From Sphingomonas spermidinifaciens (lineage in GTDB: Bacteria; Pseudomonadota; Alphaproteobacteria; Sphingomonadales; Sphingomonadaceae), in contig NZ_NWMW01000001.1 of the NCBI RefSeq assembly GCF_002351485.1, positions 992,001 through 1,056,000 on the forward strand: DNA of 64,000 nt. The letters are read 5' to 3'. Below are positions 16,714-25,005 of this stretch, piece by piece. The number at the start of each line of letters is the position of its first letter. Positions within the stretch are counted from its first letter, which is position 1. Made by a program: the position numbers and the translations under genes. The notes beneath the pieces were generated by a model, which was not told the origin of the DNA, ran no database searches, and saw only the letters and a list, made by a program, of their open reading frames with translations.

Positions 16714-17982
16714 TCAATGGCTGTGCGCGGGCGTGACCGCGACCGTCGCGCCGCGCACCGACAGCGCGAACAGCAGCACCACGACGAAGGCGAGCGCGGC
16801 GACCAGCATCGCGGCGTTGATGCCGGCCATATCCGACACCGCGCCCATCGCCGCGGTGAGCACCGCCCCGCCGATGATCGCCATCACGATCAGCGATGCC
16901 CCCGCTCGCGCCAGCGGCCCTAGCCCCGCCATGCCGAGCGCGAAGATCGTCGGGAACTGGATCGACATGAAGAAGCTTGCCGCCACCAGCGCGATCAGCC
17001 CCGCCTGTCCCCCCAGCAGCGCCGCAGCAACCGCAAGGATCAGGCTGGTACCCGCGAATACCGCGAGCAGCAGCGGCGGCGCGATGCGACCCATCAGCGA
17101 GGCGCCGACGAAGCGGCCGATCCCGAACAGGACAAGGCTGGCGAACAGCCAGTCGGCTGCGGCGCGCTCGCTCGTCCCCGGCAGGTTCGCCTGGGCATAG
17201 CGGATGGTGTAGCTCCACAGCCCCACCTGCGCGCCGACGTAGAAGAACTGCGCCGCCGCCGCCTTGAGCAGGCGCGGTTGGCCGAACACGCCCGAAAAGG
17301 GCACGTGCGCGCCGTTGCCCTCGTCGGCGCTGCGGCCCGGGAAGCGGATCAGCGCCGCTGCGATCGCGAAGCCCAGCACGACGAGACCGATGATCAGATA
17401 GGGCGTCTGGACCGCGATCACCTCCTGCCGCAGCAGCGCGTCGCGCGCGGCGGGCGCCATCGCGGCGAGCGCCGCCTCGTCGTGCGCGATCTCAGACAGG
17501 ATGAAGTATTTGCCGATCAGCACGCCAACGACCGTGCCGACCGGATTGGCCGCTTGCGCCCAGTTGAGCCGCCGCGCGGCCCCTGCCGGATCGCCGATCT
17601 CGGTCATCAGCGGATTGGCCGAGGTTTCAAGGAAGGCGAGGCCCGCGGCGATGACGAACAGGGCGGCAAGAAAGTAGCGATACTCGCCGAAATGCGCCGC
17701 CGGATAGAAAAGCAGCGCGCCCGCCGCATAGAGCGCAAGGCCGGTGACGATCGCCGCCTTGTACCCCCGCGCGCGGGTCAGCATCGCGGCGGGTACCGCG
17801 AGCAGGAAATAGCCGAGATAGAAGGCCTGCTGGACGAAGCTCGTCTCGAAGTCGGAAAGGACGAACGCCTTCCGGAACTGCGCGATCAGGATGTCATTGA
17901 GGTTGTTCGCCATCCCCCACAGGAAGAAAAGGCAGGTCGTCAGTACGATCGCCGCCCTGTAGCTTGTCCCGGCTTCCCTCAT
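16714..17982 (-). CDS. fucP: FucP-type L-fucose:proton symporter (MFS)
   Basis: Inner-membrane sugar importer of 422 aa with about 12 hydrophobic spans. FucP-subfamily signatures are FFLWGMANNLNDILIAQFRK (span 1), YLGYFLLAVPAAMLTRARGYK, and LAFLETSANPLMTEIGDP. The start chosen is ATG 17982, some 11-12 nt after GGAGGGG; a longer N-terminus upstream is Arg-rich and unlikely. It is followed by the mutarotase gene in the same transcript and divergent from a zinc dehydrogenase gene. It would bring in fucose released by the two GH29 enzymes. Related glucose/galactose symporters share the fold, so the fucose assignment rests partly on context. Confidence 0.88.
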   Translation of the reverse strand: MREAGTSYRAAIVLTTCLFFLWGMANNLNDILIAQFRKAFVLSDFETSFVQQAFYLGYFLLAVPAAMLTRARGYKAAIVTGLALYAAGALLFYPAAHFGEYRYFLAALFVIAAGLAFLETSANPLMTEIGDPAGAARRLNWAQAANPVGTVVGVLIGKYFILSEIAHDEAALAAMAPAARDALLRQEVIAVQTPYLIIGLVVLGFAIAAALIRFPGRSADEGNGAHVPFSGVFGQPRLLKAAAAQFFYVGAQVGLWSYTIRYAQANLPGTSERAAADWLFASLVLFGIGRFVGASLMGRIAPPLLLAVFAGTSLILAVAAALLGGQAGLIALVAASFFMSIQFPTIFALGMAGLGPLARAGASLIVMAIIGGAVLTAAMGAVSDMAGINAAMLVAALAFVVVLLFALSVRGATVAVTPAHSH

Positions 17983-18099
17983 CGGCCTCGATCCCCTCCT
18001 CAATCCTTCAGTCCGGCGCGATTGTCGCGCTCTTGACGATCCGTCCGTCCGCCCTGCCATCGGCCGAAGGACGCTCCGACGCTGCTGTTCCCATCGGTC

Positions 18100-18136
18100 T
18101 TATATATGATAGAAGGCTTGCATATCTGACATATGC
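18100..18136. promoter_or_regulatory. Candidate operator between fucP and dehydrogenase genes
   Basis: The gap between these divergent genes contains TTATATATG (18100-18108, shared with 15992-16000) and an inverted repeat GCATAT-CTGAC-ATATGC (18120-18136). TTGCATAT at 18118-18125 also occurs at 3764-3771. The dyad size fits a dimeric regulator. Confidence 0.45.
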
Positions 18137-18185
18137 TTGTCTAGCAGCTCTTGCACACATTGCCTCGATCGCCATAGGAACAGAC

Positions 18186-19196
18186 GTGAAAACAGTTATT
18201 TGCCACGAACCACTGAACCTGGCGCTGATCGAGCGACCCGATCCCGTCCCCACCGAGGCGGAGGTCGTGGTGCGGATCGAACAGGTCGGCATCTGTGGCA
18301 CCGACTATCATATCTATGCCGGGCGACACCCCTTCCTCACCTATCCGCGGGTGATGGGCCATGAACTGGGCGGCACGATCGAACGGGTGCCGCCGGGGTC
18401 GGTGCTGCGCGTCGGACAGACCGTCGCGATCAATCCCTATCTCGCCTGCGGCAGCTGCATCGCATGCCGCAAGGGCAAGCCCAATGCCTGCGTCAACATC
18501 ACCGTGCTCGGCGTCCATGGCGACGGCGGCATGTGCGAGCGGCTGGTGGTGCCCGAAAGCGCGGTGATCGATGCCAGCGGCCTGACTGTCCATCAGGCGG
18601 CCATGGTCGAGTTCCTGGCGATCGGTGCGCACGCCGTGGCGCGCGGCGCTCCGGCGACGGGGGAGCGCGTGCTGGTCGTCGGCGCCGGGCCGATCGGCGT
18701 CGGCACCGCGTTGTTCTGCCGGCTGAACGGCGCCGAGGTGACGCTGGTCGACACGCGGCGGTCGCGCCTCGACTATGCGCGCGACGCGCTGGGCTTTGCC
18801 GCAGTCCACACCGTCGGCCCCGACCTCGCTGCGGCGCTGGCACTGGAAACGGGCGACGAGATGTTCGACGTCGTGTTCGACGCCACGGGCTCGCTCGCGG
18901 CAATGGCGGCCAGCCTGCAATATGTCGCGCACGGCGGCCGGCTGGTGCTGGTCGGCGTCGCCCCCGGCGACCTCGTCCTGCCGGACCCCGAGTTTCACAA
19001 GCGCGAGACGACGCTGATCGCGAGCCGCAACGCGATCGCCGCCGATTTCGACCGGACGATCGCCGCAATCCGCGAGGGCCACATCCCGACCGACCGGCTG
19101 CACACCCACAGCGTCGCCGCCGACGACCTCCCCACCCGACTGCCCGAACTGATCGCCGAGGCGGATCAGGTGCTAAAGGCGATCGTCCAATTCTGA
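18186..19196 (+). CDS. Zinc-dependent alcohol dehydrogenase (MDR superfamily)
   Basis: NAD(P)-dependent sugar or sugar-acid dehydrogenase of 336 aa. Catalytic zinc site GICGTDYH and GHELGG; four-cysteine structural zinc lobe CGSCIACRKGKPNAC; Rossmann motif VVGAGPIGVG; acidic residue after the second strand (LVDTRR) favouring NAD. Start is GTG 18186, seven bases after AGGA; there is no nearby ATG. The sequence resembles the RspB/L-galactonate dehydrogenase branch of the family. Being divergent from fucP, it probably oxidises fucose or a fucose-derived acid. The usual fucose dehydrogenase in this pathway is a short-chain enzyme, so this is a plausible but unproven replacement or a later step. 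Confidence 0.9.
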   Translation: MKTVICHEPLNLALIERPDPVPTEAEVVVRIEQVGICGTDYHIYAGRHPFLTYPRVMGHELGGTIERVPPGSVLRVGQTVAINPYLACGSCIACRKGKPNACVNITVLGVHGDGGMCERLVVPESAVIDASGLTVHQAAMVEFLAIGAHAVARGAPATGERVLVVGAGPIGVGTALFCRLNGAEVTLVDTRRSRLDYARDALGFAAVHTVGPDLAAALALETGDEMFDVVFDATGSLAAMAASLQYVAHGGRLVLVGVAPGDLVLPDPEFHKRETTLIASRNAIAADFDRTIAAIREGHIPTDRLHTHSVAADDLPTRLPELIAEADQVLKAIVQF

Positions 19197-19248
19197 GCTG
19201 GGATCCTCGCCGCGGACACTATTGCGCGGCGGCGGAATGATCGGCGGC

Positions 19249-19324
19249 TGGTGGAGCTGAGGGGAATCGAACCCCTGACCTCTGCAGTGCGATTGCAGCG
19301 CTCTCCCATCTGAGCTACAGCCCC
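19249..19324 (-). tRNA. tRNA-Ala (anticodon CGC)
   Basis: Full 76-nt cloverleaf on the minus strand with encoded CCA. Acceptor GGGGCTG pairs with CAGCTCC and contains the G3-U70 wobble that is the alanine identity element. The anticodon stem CTGCA/TGCAG encloses loop ATCGCAC, giving CGC, which reads GCG, a favoured Ala codon in this GC-rich genome. The T-loop TTCGAAT is standard. Confidence 0.96.
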
Positions 19325-19563
19325 GCCGCCGGTTTTCCGCGGCGTTCGGCGCCGCGAAGGTGGCCCCTCTAGCGACAGTTCGAACCCGATGCAACGCCCG
19401 TCGCGCAGCAATTTTTCGGCGGCAAAGGCGCGGCTTTGCGACGGCGGGCCGCGGTTCGCGGCGAGCAGCGGAACATTCGCCCGGCTCGATCCTTAACCTT
19501 TGAGCGGAAGGCGCAATCTCGCGACCTCGTCCGCTTGCAAGACAATCCCAGGAGGATCGTGTG

Positions 19564-20685
19564 ATGGGCTACGAACGCAACCAGCGTGGCGGCTGGCGCA
19601 GCGACGACGACCGCGATTTCGACTATGGCTATTCGAGCGCGCGCGATTACGCCGCGGCGGGCCAATATGGCGACCGCTATCGCCAGGGCGGGCAGCGTGA
19701 CCGCGGCGACTGGCGCGGCGAGAGCCGCGATTCCTACGGCGCGCGCGACACCGGGCGCGGTTATGGCAATCAGGGCGGCTACGGCCAGCGAGACAGCTAT
19801 GGCTATCGCGATGACGACAACGATCGTGGCCGCTATGGTGCGCAGGGCCGCTATGGGCGCGCCGGCTATGGCGGTGATCGGAGCCGCGACAGCTACGGAT
19901 TCGGCGGCGATTTCCAAGGTTATGGCCAGCGCGATTATGGGCGCGACCGCGGATTTTCCGGCGATCGCCAGGGCTATCAGCGCCAGGGCGGTTATGGCCG
20001 CGAGGGTGAGCGCGGGCACGGGCGCGGCTATTCGGGCCAGCCGCAAGGCTATGATTATGACGACCGCGGCTTCTTCGACCGCGCGGGCGACGAGGTCCGC
20101 TCGTGGTTCGGCGACGAGGAGGCCGAGCGGCGCCGCGAGATGGATCGCCGCTATGATGAGCGCTACGGCGACCGCGACACCGGCCGCGACGAGCATTATT
20201 CGAACTGGCGCCGCCAACGAATCGGCGAGCTGGATCGTGACTATGACGAATATCGCCGCGAGAACGCGACGAAGTTCGAGAACGAGTTCAACAGCTTCCG
20301 CACCGAGCGCCAGACGCAGCGATCGTCGCTCGCGCGCGTGACCGAGCACATGGAAGTGGTGGGCTCCGACGGCGAGCATGTCGGCACCGTCGACAAGGTG
20401 CGCGGCGACCGCATCATCCTGACCAAGAACGACGTCGATGCCGGCGGGCGTCACCATTCGATCCCGTCGCGCTGGATCGACGGCGTCGACGACAAGGTGA
20501 AGATCCGCAAGACCGCGGCCGAGGCCAAGGCCGAGTGGCGCGACGAGGAGCGCAACCATGCGATGTTCGGCCGCGACGATCGCTCGCGCGAAAATGGCGA
20601 CCGCATGACCGATTCTGCCTCGACCGGGACCGACACGTCGGGCTCGACGGGAAATCTGGGTCGGAGCTTCTCGGGCACCTACTGA
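19564..20685 (+). CDS. DUF2171 protein with Gly/Tyr/Arg/Asp-rich N-terminal tail
   Basis: Protein of 373 aa in two parts. Residues 1 to about 170 are a low-complexity tail dominated by Gly, Tyr, Arg, Asp and Gln (RDSYG, GYGQRD, RGRYG-type repeats). A junction, SWFGDEEAERRREMDRRY, leads into a charged helical stretch, and the C-terminal DUF2171 domain (about 262-345) starts VTEHMEVVGSDGEHVGTVDK, a PRC-barrel-like fold. No signal peptide or membrane span. ATG 19564 sits 6 nt after AGGAGG; the GTG just before is too close. A strong terminator follows, so it is probably monocistronic. The function is not known; relatives in sphingomonads are thought to be stress or envelope associated. Confidence 0.9.
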   Translation: MGYERNQRGGWRSDDDRDFDYGYSSARDYAAAGQYGDRYRQGGQRDRGDWRGESRDSYGARDTGRGYGNQGGYGQRDSYGYRDDDNDRGRYGAQGRYGRAGYGGDRSRDSYGFGGDFQGYGQRDYGRDRGFSGDRQGYQRQGGYGREGERGHGRGYSGQPQGYDYDDRGFFDRAGDEVRSWFGDEEAERRREMDRRYDERYGDRDTGRDEHYSNWRRQRIGELDRDYDEYRRENATKFENEFNSFRTERQTQRSSLARVTEHMEVVGSDGEHVGTVDKVRGDRIILTKNDVDAGGRHHSIPSRWIDGVDDKVKIRKTAAEAKAEWRDEERNHAMFGRDDRSRENGDRMTDSASTGTDTSGSTGNLGRSFSGTY

Positions 20686-20705
20686 CCCGACAGGCGTGCA
20701 GAGCG

Positions 20706-20738
20706 ACGGGGCCGGACAGCGATGTCCGGCCCCGTTTT
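20706..20738 (+). terminator. Rho-independent terminator of the DUF2171 gene
   Basis: A 13-bp perfect stem (ACGGGGCCGGACA with TGTCCGGCCCCGT), GCGA tetraloop and a TTTT tail, 20 nt after the DUF2171 stop. It can also serve as a bidirectional barrier before the convergent DUF1501 gene, whose stop is at 20743. Confidence 0.93.
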
Positions 20739-20742
20739 GCAG

Positions 20743-21900
20743 TCAGGCGCGCACCAGGCCCTCGCTGGGGCGCTTCGCCCTGCTTGCCGGAAACAGCGCC
20801 GCAAGCGATCGCGGTGCGTCGATCCCGAAATGTTCGGCGAGCGCGCCCGCGATCACCGCGTTGACGTCACCAGTCGCCTTCAGGTCGCGATCTTCGTAGA
20901 GCATGGCGTCGGCAAGGCCCGGCCAGTCGGCGACGACCCGACCGCCCGCCACCGCGCCGCCCATCAGCATCGCGACCGACGCCGTCCCGTGATCGGTGCC
21001 GCCGGTGCCGTTGGCGCGCACCGTCCGCCCGAACTCGGTCGCCACGATGACGAGCGTTCGTGTCCAAAGCGGCCCAAGGCCTTGCCGAAGCGCGCCCAGC
21101 ATGGCGTCGAGGGCCTTCAGCTGCGCTGCGAGCCGGCCGACCTGCCCGGCATGCGTGTCCCAGCCCCCCGTCTCGATCATCGCCACGCGCGCGCCGTTGT
21201 CGGGGGTGACGAGCCGCGCGGCGAGCGCGCCCGTTGCGGCGGCGTTGCGTCCCTGATCGGCGGCAAGGTCGCCTGTCAGCATCCGGGTCGCCGTCGCTTG
21301 TGCCCAGAGCGCGTGCAGCTGCGCATCGCCCTCGTACAGCTGCGTCACCCGCGCGATCAGGTCGTCGCTGGCGTCGGGCAGCGCGGAGGGCGCGTAGCTC
21401 GCCACCTCAACGCCTCCGCGCAGCGCCATCGGCACCGTCGCCGCGACCGCGATGGCCCGCGCCTGATCGGACGGCAGCAAGCCGAGGAGCCGATTCATCC
21501 ACCCGTCCTTGATGGCATAGGGCTGCGCGCTTCCCGTCTCGAGCGCGTTCTGCCCGTCAAAGTGCGACCGCTCGCGATAGGGCGAGGCGACGGCGTGGAC
21601 GAACATCGCCTCACGCGCGCGATACATTCCTCCGATCGTGGCGAGCGCAGGATGAATCGCGAACATGCCGTCGAGCTTCTCGGCAGTCGCAAATGGCTCG
21701 GCCAGCGGACCGCGCTGTCGATCGAAAGCCGGATCGCCGACCGGTGCGATCGTGCCAAGGCCGTCGGCGGCACCGCGCTGAAGGATGAAGATGAACCGCC
21801 GATGGGTCGCCGCGCGGGCGAAGGCGATGTGCGGCGCAAAGCCGAGCGCCAGCCCGGCAGCCCCGAGGCCGAGAATCTTGCGACGGTCGAACATGGTCAT
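20743..21900 (-). CDS. DUF1501 domain protein (Tat-exported)
   Basis: 385-aa protein of the DUF1501 family, distant relatives of alkaline phosphatase/sulfatase-fold proteins. It has a Tat-like leader (FDRRKILGLGAAGLALGF), the early segment FIFILQRGAADGLGT, YRERSHFDGQNALETG, MIETGGWDTHAGQ and VIVATEFGRTVRANGTGGTDHG, all characteristic. Its start overlaps the stop of the DUF1800 gene by 4 nt. These two families are nearly always paired in bacteria; an envelope or surface role has been proposed, but no reaction is established. Confidence 0.92.
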   Translation of the reverse strand: MTMFDRRKILGLGAAGLALGFAPHIAFARAATHRRFIFILQRGAADGLGTIAPVGDPAFDRQRGPLAEPFATAEKLDGMFAIHPALATIGGMYRAREAMFVHAVASPYRERSHFDGQNALETGSAQPYAIKDGWMNRLLGLLPSDQARAIAVAATVPMALRGGVEVASYAPSALPDASDDLIARVTQLYEGDAQLHALWAQATATRMLTGDLAADQGRNAAATGALAARLVTPDNGARVAMIETGGWDTHAGQVGRLAAQLKALDAMLGALRQGLGPLWTRTLVIVATEFGRTVRANGTGGTDHGTASVAMLMGGAVAGGRVVADWPGLADAMLYEDRDLKATGDVNAVIAGALAEHFGIDAPRSLAALFPASRAKRPSEGLVRA

Positions 21901-23276
21901 CTCCGCATGAAATCGGGCGAGGCGAAGAGCAGCGCCAGCGCCTCGGGCGGGCTTTCCGCCCTCGCGACCGCAGCGCCGGTGGGGCTGCTCGTACCGGGGA
22001 ACTGGTCGCGGGCAAGCGCACGCGCATCAAGCGTCGCCGATTGCGCGCGCGCGGCGAGCCGCTGCGCCGCCTCGACCCGACGCATCACCGCGTCGGGTGC
22101 CGCCCAGCTGGCATCGCTGTCGTCCCAGCCGGCGGGCGATCCGGGCTTCCAGACGGGCTGGCCCAACTGCTGTTGCAGACCCGACAGTGCCTGACCGGGA
22201 AAGACGCGGACACCGCTGGTGCGAAGGACGGCGATCGTCCAGTCCCAGGGGCTGCGGAACTTGACCGGCTGCGGCGCCCAGGCCTCGGGCGAGGCGATCA
22301 GCGCGCGGTAGACGCTGGGTAGATCGCCACCCGATCGCAGGAACGCCGCCTCCAGGCGCGCGATCATCGCCGCGGGTGGAGCATCGCCGGCGAAATGGCG
22401 CGCGAGCTTCGTTGCGATGTGTCTGGCGGTCGCCGGATGGCGCGCGAGCGTCTCAAGCATCGCCGTGCCCTGCTCCAGCCCACCGGCCGGATAACGCTCG
22501 CCCAGCAGCCGCCGTTCGCCGGGCTCGTGCAGTTGCGGCGCGAAGACGAAGCTGCCGGGCTCCGCCGCCCGGCCCTGCGGCCCCAGGCCGCCGACCGTCC
22601 AGCCGGTGAGCGCGCGCGCCAGCTCGGTCACGTCGGTCTGGCCGTAGCCGGTGCGGACGCCCAGCGTATGCAGTTCCATGATCTCGCGGGCGAGATTCTC
22701 GTTGAGGCCGCGCCGGCGGCCGCGCGCCTCAGCCCGCAGCGCCGCGGGACTGCCGGGGCCGACCGACTGGGCCTGGTCGAGAAACAGCAGCATCGCCGGA
22801 TGCCGCTCGACCGCCAGCAACATGTCGGAAAACCGGCCCATGACGTGCGGGCGGATTGCTTCAAACTCGAACGCGCCTGCGAGGGCGATCATCCGCTGCT
22901 TTTCCACCGACACGGCGAAATGGTTCGACCAGAAATGCACCAGCCGTTCGGCAAAGGGCGCATCAGTTGTCAGTGCCGATGCGCCGCGCACGCCGATTGC
23001 CTCGACCAGATGGCGGCGGGAGGCGGGGCCGACCGCATTGAGTTCCATGGGCTGCCCCGCCCCCATCAGCCGCGCTTCCTGACGCGCCTGTCGTCGCTGC
23101 TCGATCAGACCGAAAATCTCGGCGGCGATCACCCGCGACGACGCTGCAGCGATCATCGGCCGATAGGTCGTGATCTGTCCTTCAAGCCACGCCCTGGCGT
23201 CTCTCGGCGGCGTCTCACCAAGGCGCGGCCCCAGCCCGAAGCGGTGCCACGCGATGCGGATATCGTCCTGTGCCAT
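21897..23276 (-). CDS. DUF1800 family protein
   Basis: 459-aa DUF1800 protein and partner of the following DUF1501 gene. Diagnostic segments: IAWHRFGLGPRLGE at the N-terminus, FAERLVHFWSNHFAVS, LNENLAREIMELHTLGV, GYGQTDVTELARALTGWTV, HPATARHIATKLARHFAGD, and the C-terminal LFASPDFMRR. No signal peptide is visible, in contrast to its partner. Translation is coupled to DUF1501 by an ATGA overlap. Function unknown; the strict pairing suggests a two-component complex or substrate-chaperone relation. Confidence 0.92.
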   Translation of the reverse strand: MAQDDIRIAWHRFGLGPRLGETPPRDARAWLEGQITTYRPMIAAASSRVIAAEIFGLIEQRRQARQEARLMGAGQPMELNAVGPASRRHLVEAIGVRGASALTTDAPFAERLVHFWSNHFAVSVEKQRMIALAGAFEFEAIRPHVMGRFSDMLLAVERHPAMLLFLDQAQSVGPGSPAALRAEARGRRRGLNENLAREIMELHTLGVRTGYGQTDVTELARALTGWTVGGLGPQGRAAEPGSFVFAPQLHEPGERRLLGERYPAGGLEQGTAMLETLARHPATARHIATKLARHFAGDAPPAAMIARLEAAFLRSGGDLPSVYRALIASPEAWAPQPVKFRSPWDWTIAVLRTSGVRVFPGQALSGLQQQLGQPVWKPGSPAGWDDSDASWAAPDAVMRRVEAAQRLAARAQSATLDARALARDQFPGTSSPTGAAVARAESPPEALALLFASPDFMRR

Positions 23277-23487
23277 CGCACGACCTTGCGCCCAAGCTGT
23301 CGCAAAAGTCTGTCAATCGTGCCGGTTGGTCGCGCCCGCGCCTCGCCTTGCCGTTGCATCTGCTGCAACTGCATCTTCACACTGCGCGATTGTCTGCGTG
23401 CTGCATTGCAGCAAGAGTGGTGCAAACAAAAAAACACCGGGATGCCGATCAGGCTCTTTCAGGGCTTCACGCCAGAGGAGACAGATC

Positions 23488-23784
23488 GTGACCAAGCTTC
23501 TTATCGCCGCCGCTGCCACCGCCTTCGTTGCCGCTCCCGCGCTTGCCGCCGGGGACGAGACCGTGTTCACGCGCGATGGCCAGACCTATGCCTACACGCT
23601 CTCGGCCGAGGGTGACGCGACGGTGATCGCCGGCCGCACCGTGCCGCAGAACGATCCCTTCCGCCTCGTTGTGCGCGGTCGCACGGCCGAGGGCGACATC
23701 GACGGTCGCCGCGTGAGCTTCCGCATCGCCAAGCCGCTGACGCTGGCCGCGCGCACGCAGACCGCGAGCGTCGACGCCAACTAA
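23488..23784 (+). CDS. Small secreted protein of unknown function
   Basis: 98-aa exported protein: signal peptide about 1-20 (TKLLIAAAATAFVAAPALAA), then a mature beta-rich domain beginning DETVFTRDGQTYAYTL and ending in a short tail. No cysteines, no metal or catalytic motif. Start is GTG 23488, eight bases after AGAGGAG. It has its own upstream gap (about 210 nt with short dyads such as GCTGCATTGCAGC at 23399) and a strong terminator, so it is likely an independently and well-expressed gene. I do not recognise the family. Confidence 0.82.
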   Translation: MTKLLIAAAATAFVAAPALAAGDETVFTRDGQTYAYTLSAEGDATVIAGRTVPQNDPFRLVVRGRTAEGDIDGRRVSFRIAKPLTLAARTQTASVDAN

Positions 23785-23808
23785 GGCGCAGGCATTTTCG
23801 AACTCGGG

Positions 23809-23835
23809 AAGGGGCGGCCTCGGCCGCCCCTTTTT
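23809..23835 (+). terminator. Rho-independent terminator
   Basis: Stem AAGGGGCGG paired with CCGCCCCTT, 6-nt loop, then a T-run. It ends the small secreted gene and faces the stop of the convergent dGTPase gene at 23839. Confidence 0.9.
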
Positions 23836-23838
23836 GCG

Positions 23839-25005
23839 TCAGAAGCCCTCGGGCAGGTCGATCGCGCCGACATGCTCGCGATAGCGGCCGATGGCGAAGC
23901 GGTCGGTCATGCCGGCGATGAAATCGGCGATGTGGCGGCTGCGCGCGGGCTCGCCCTCGGGCAGCGTCTCACGCCAACCTTCGGGCAGCCGGCGCGGATC
24001 GTCGGCATAGGCGGCGAACAGCCCCGCTACCACCTTTGCCGCGATCCCCGCCGCCTCAAGCTGGCGTGGGTGGTGGTAGAGCTCGGCGTACATGAAGCGC
24101 TTCAGCGTCCGTTCGGCCGCGCGCATCGGCTCCGAAAAGGCGACGAGGCAGCGGTCGGCGGCGCGCACGTCGTCGGCGCTTTCGATGCGATGCTCGGCGA
24201 GGTTGGCGCGCGTCGAGGCGATCAGGTCGTTGACCATCGCGCCGATCTGCGACCGGACGAGCTCGCCCACCAGCCGGTCCGGCGCGCAGTCGGGAAAGCG
24301 CGCACGCACCGCATCCCATCCCGCGGCGATCATCGGCACCGCGAGGATCGCGTCGAGCGACAACAGCCCGGCGCGAAGGCCGTCGTCGATGTCGTGATTG
24401 TCATAGGCGATGTCGTCGGCCAGCGCCGCGACCTGCGCCTCGAGCGAGGAATAGCGGGTGAGGTCGAGCGGGAACGCCGCATCCGCCTCGGCCAGCGCCC
24501 AGCCCGGCGCGGCAACGGGGCCGTTATGCTTGGCGAGGCCGTCGAGCGTTTCCCATGACAGGTTCAGGCCCCGCCAACGCGGATAGGGGCTCTCGAGCCA
24601 CATCAACGCGCGCAGCGTGTGGCCGTTATGGTCGAAGCCCCCCTTCCCCGCGAGCGCCGCCTCCAGCGCCGTCTCGCCGGCATGGCCGAAGGGCGGGTGG
24701 CCAATGTCGTGGGCAAGGCAGAGCGCCTCGGTCAGATCCTCGTTGAGGCCGAGCGTACGGGCGATCACCCGGCCGATCTGCGCGACCTCGAGGCTGTGGG
24801 TAAGGCGGACGCGGAAATGGTCGCCGTCGGGCGCCATGAACACCTGCGTCTTGTGGCGCAGGCGGCGGAAGCTGATCGAGTGGACGATACGGTCGCGGTC
24901 GCGCTGGAAGGCGTCGCGCGGTCCGCGCTCGGCGGCGCCGGGCTCGGCGTGGAGCCGTCCCCTGCTTCGTGCCGGGTCCGAAGCCCAGCGCGCGGAACCG
25001 CTCAT
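23839..25005 (-). CDS. dgt: dGTPase-like HD-domain triphosphohydrolase
   Basis: 388-aa enzyme of the deoxyguanosinetriphosphate triphosphohydrolase-like family (type 2), which removes tripolyphosphate from dNTPs. Metal-binding HD residues are in [11 protein letters not shown] and [18 protein letters not shown]; other conserved parts are [45 protein letters not shown] and the C-terminal [13 protein letters not shown]. The start ATG overlaps the stop of the TPR/SPOR gene (ATGA), so the two are co-translated. Longer frames upstream lie inside that gene and are rejected. Confidence 0.93.
   Translation of the reverse strand: MSGSARWASDPARSRGRLHAEPGAAERGPRDAFQRDRDRIVHSISFRRLRHKTQVFMAPDGDHFRVRLTHSLEVAQIGRVIARTLGLNEDLTEALCLAHDIGHPPFGHAGETALEAALAGKGGFDHNGHTLRALMWLESPYPRWRGLNLSWETLDGLAKHNGPVAAPGWALAEADAAFPLDLTRYSSLEAQVAALADDIAYDNHDIDDGLRAGLLSLDAILAVPMIAAGWDAVRARFPDCAPDRLVGELVRSQIGAMVNDLIASTRANLAEHRIESADDVRAADRCLVAFSEPMRAAERTLKRFMYAELYHHPRQLEAAGIAAKVVAGLFAAYADDPRRLPEGWRETLPEGEPARSRHIADFIAGMTDRFAIGRYREHVGAIDLPEGF

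Noticed and set aside
19249..19324. tRNA-Ala as an integration site flanking a genomic island (the hydrolase locus)
   Set aside because: No integrase gene, no direct repeat of the tRNA 3' end and no obvious composition change at the boundary were seen.
19470..19495. GGAAC at 19470-19474 as the -35 of an EcfG (general stress) promoter for the DUF2171 gene
   Set aside because: At 16-17 nt spacing the -10 reads CCTT or CTTA rather than CGTT. Attractive by function but the match is incomplete.
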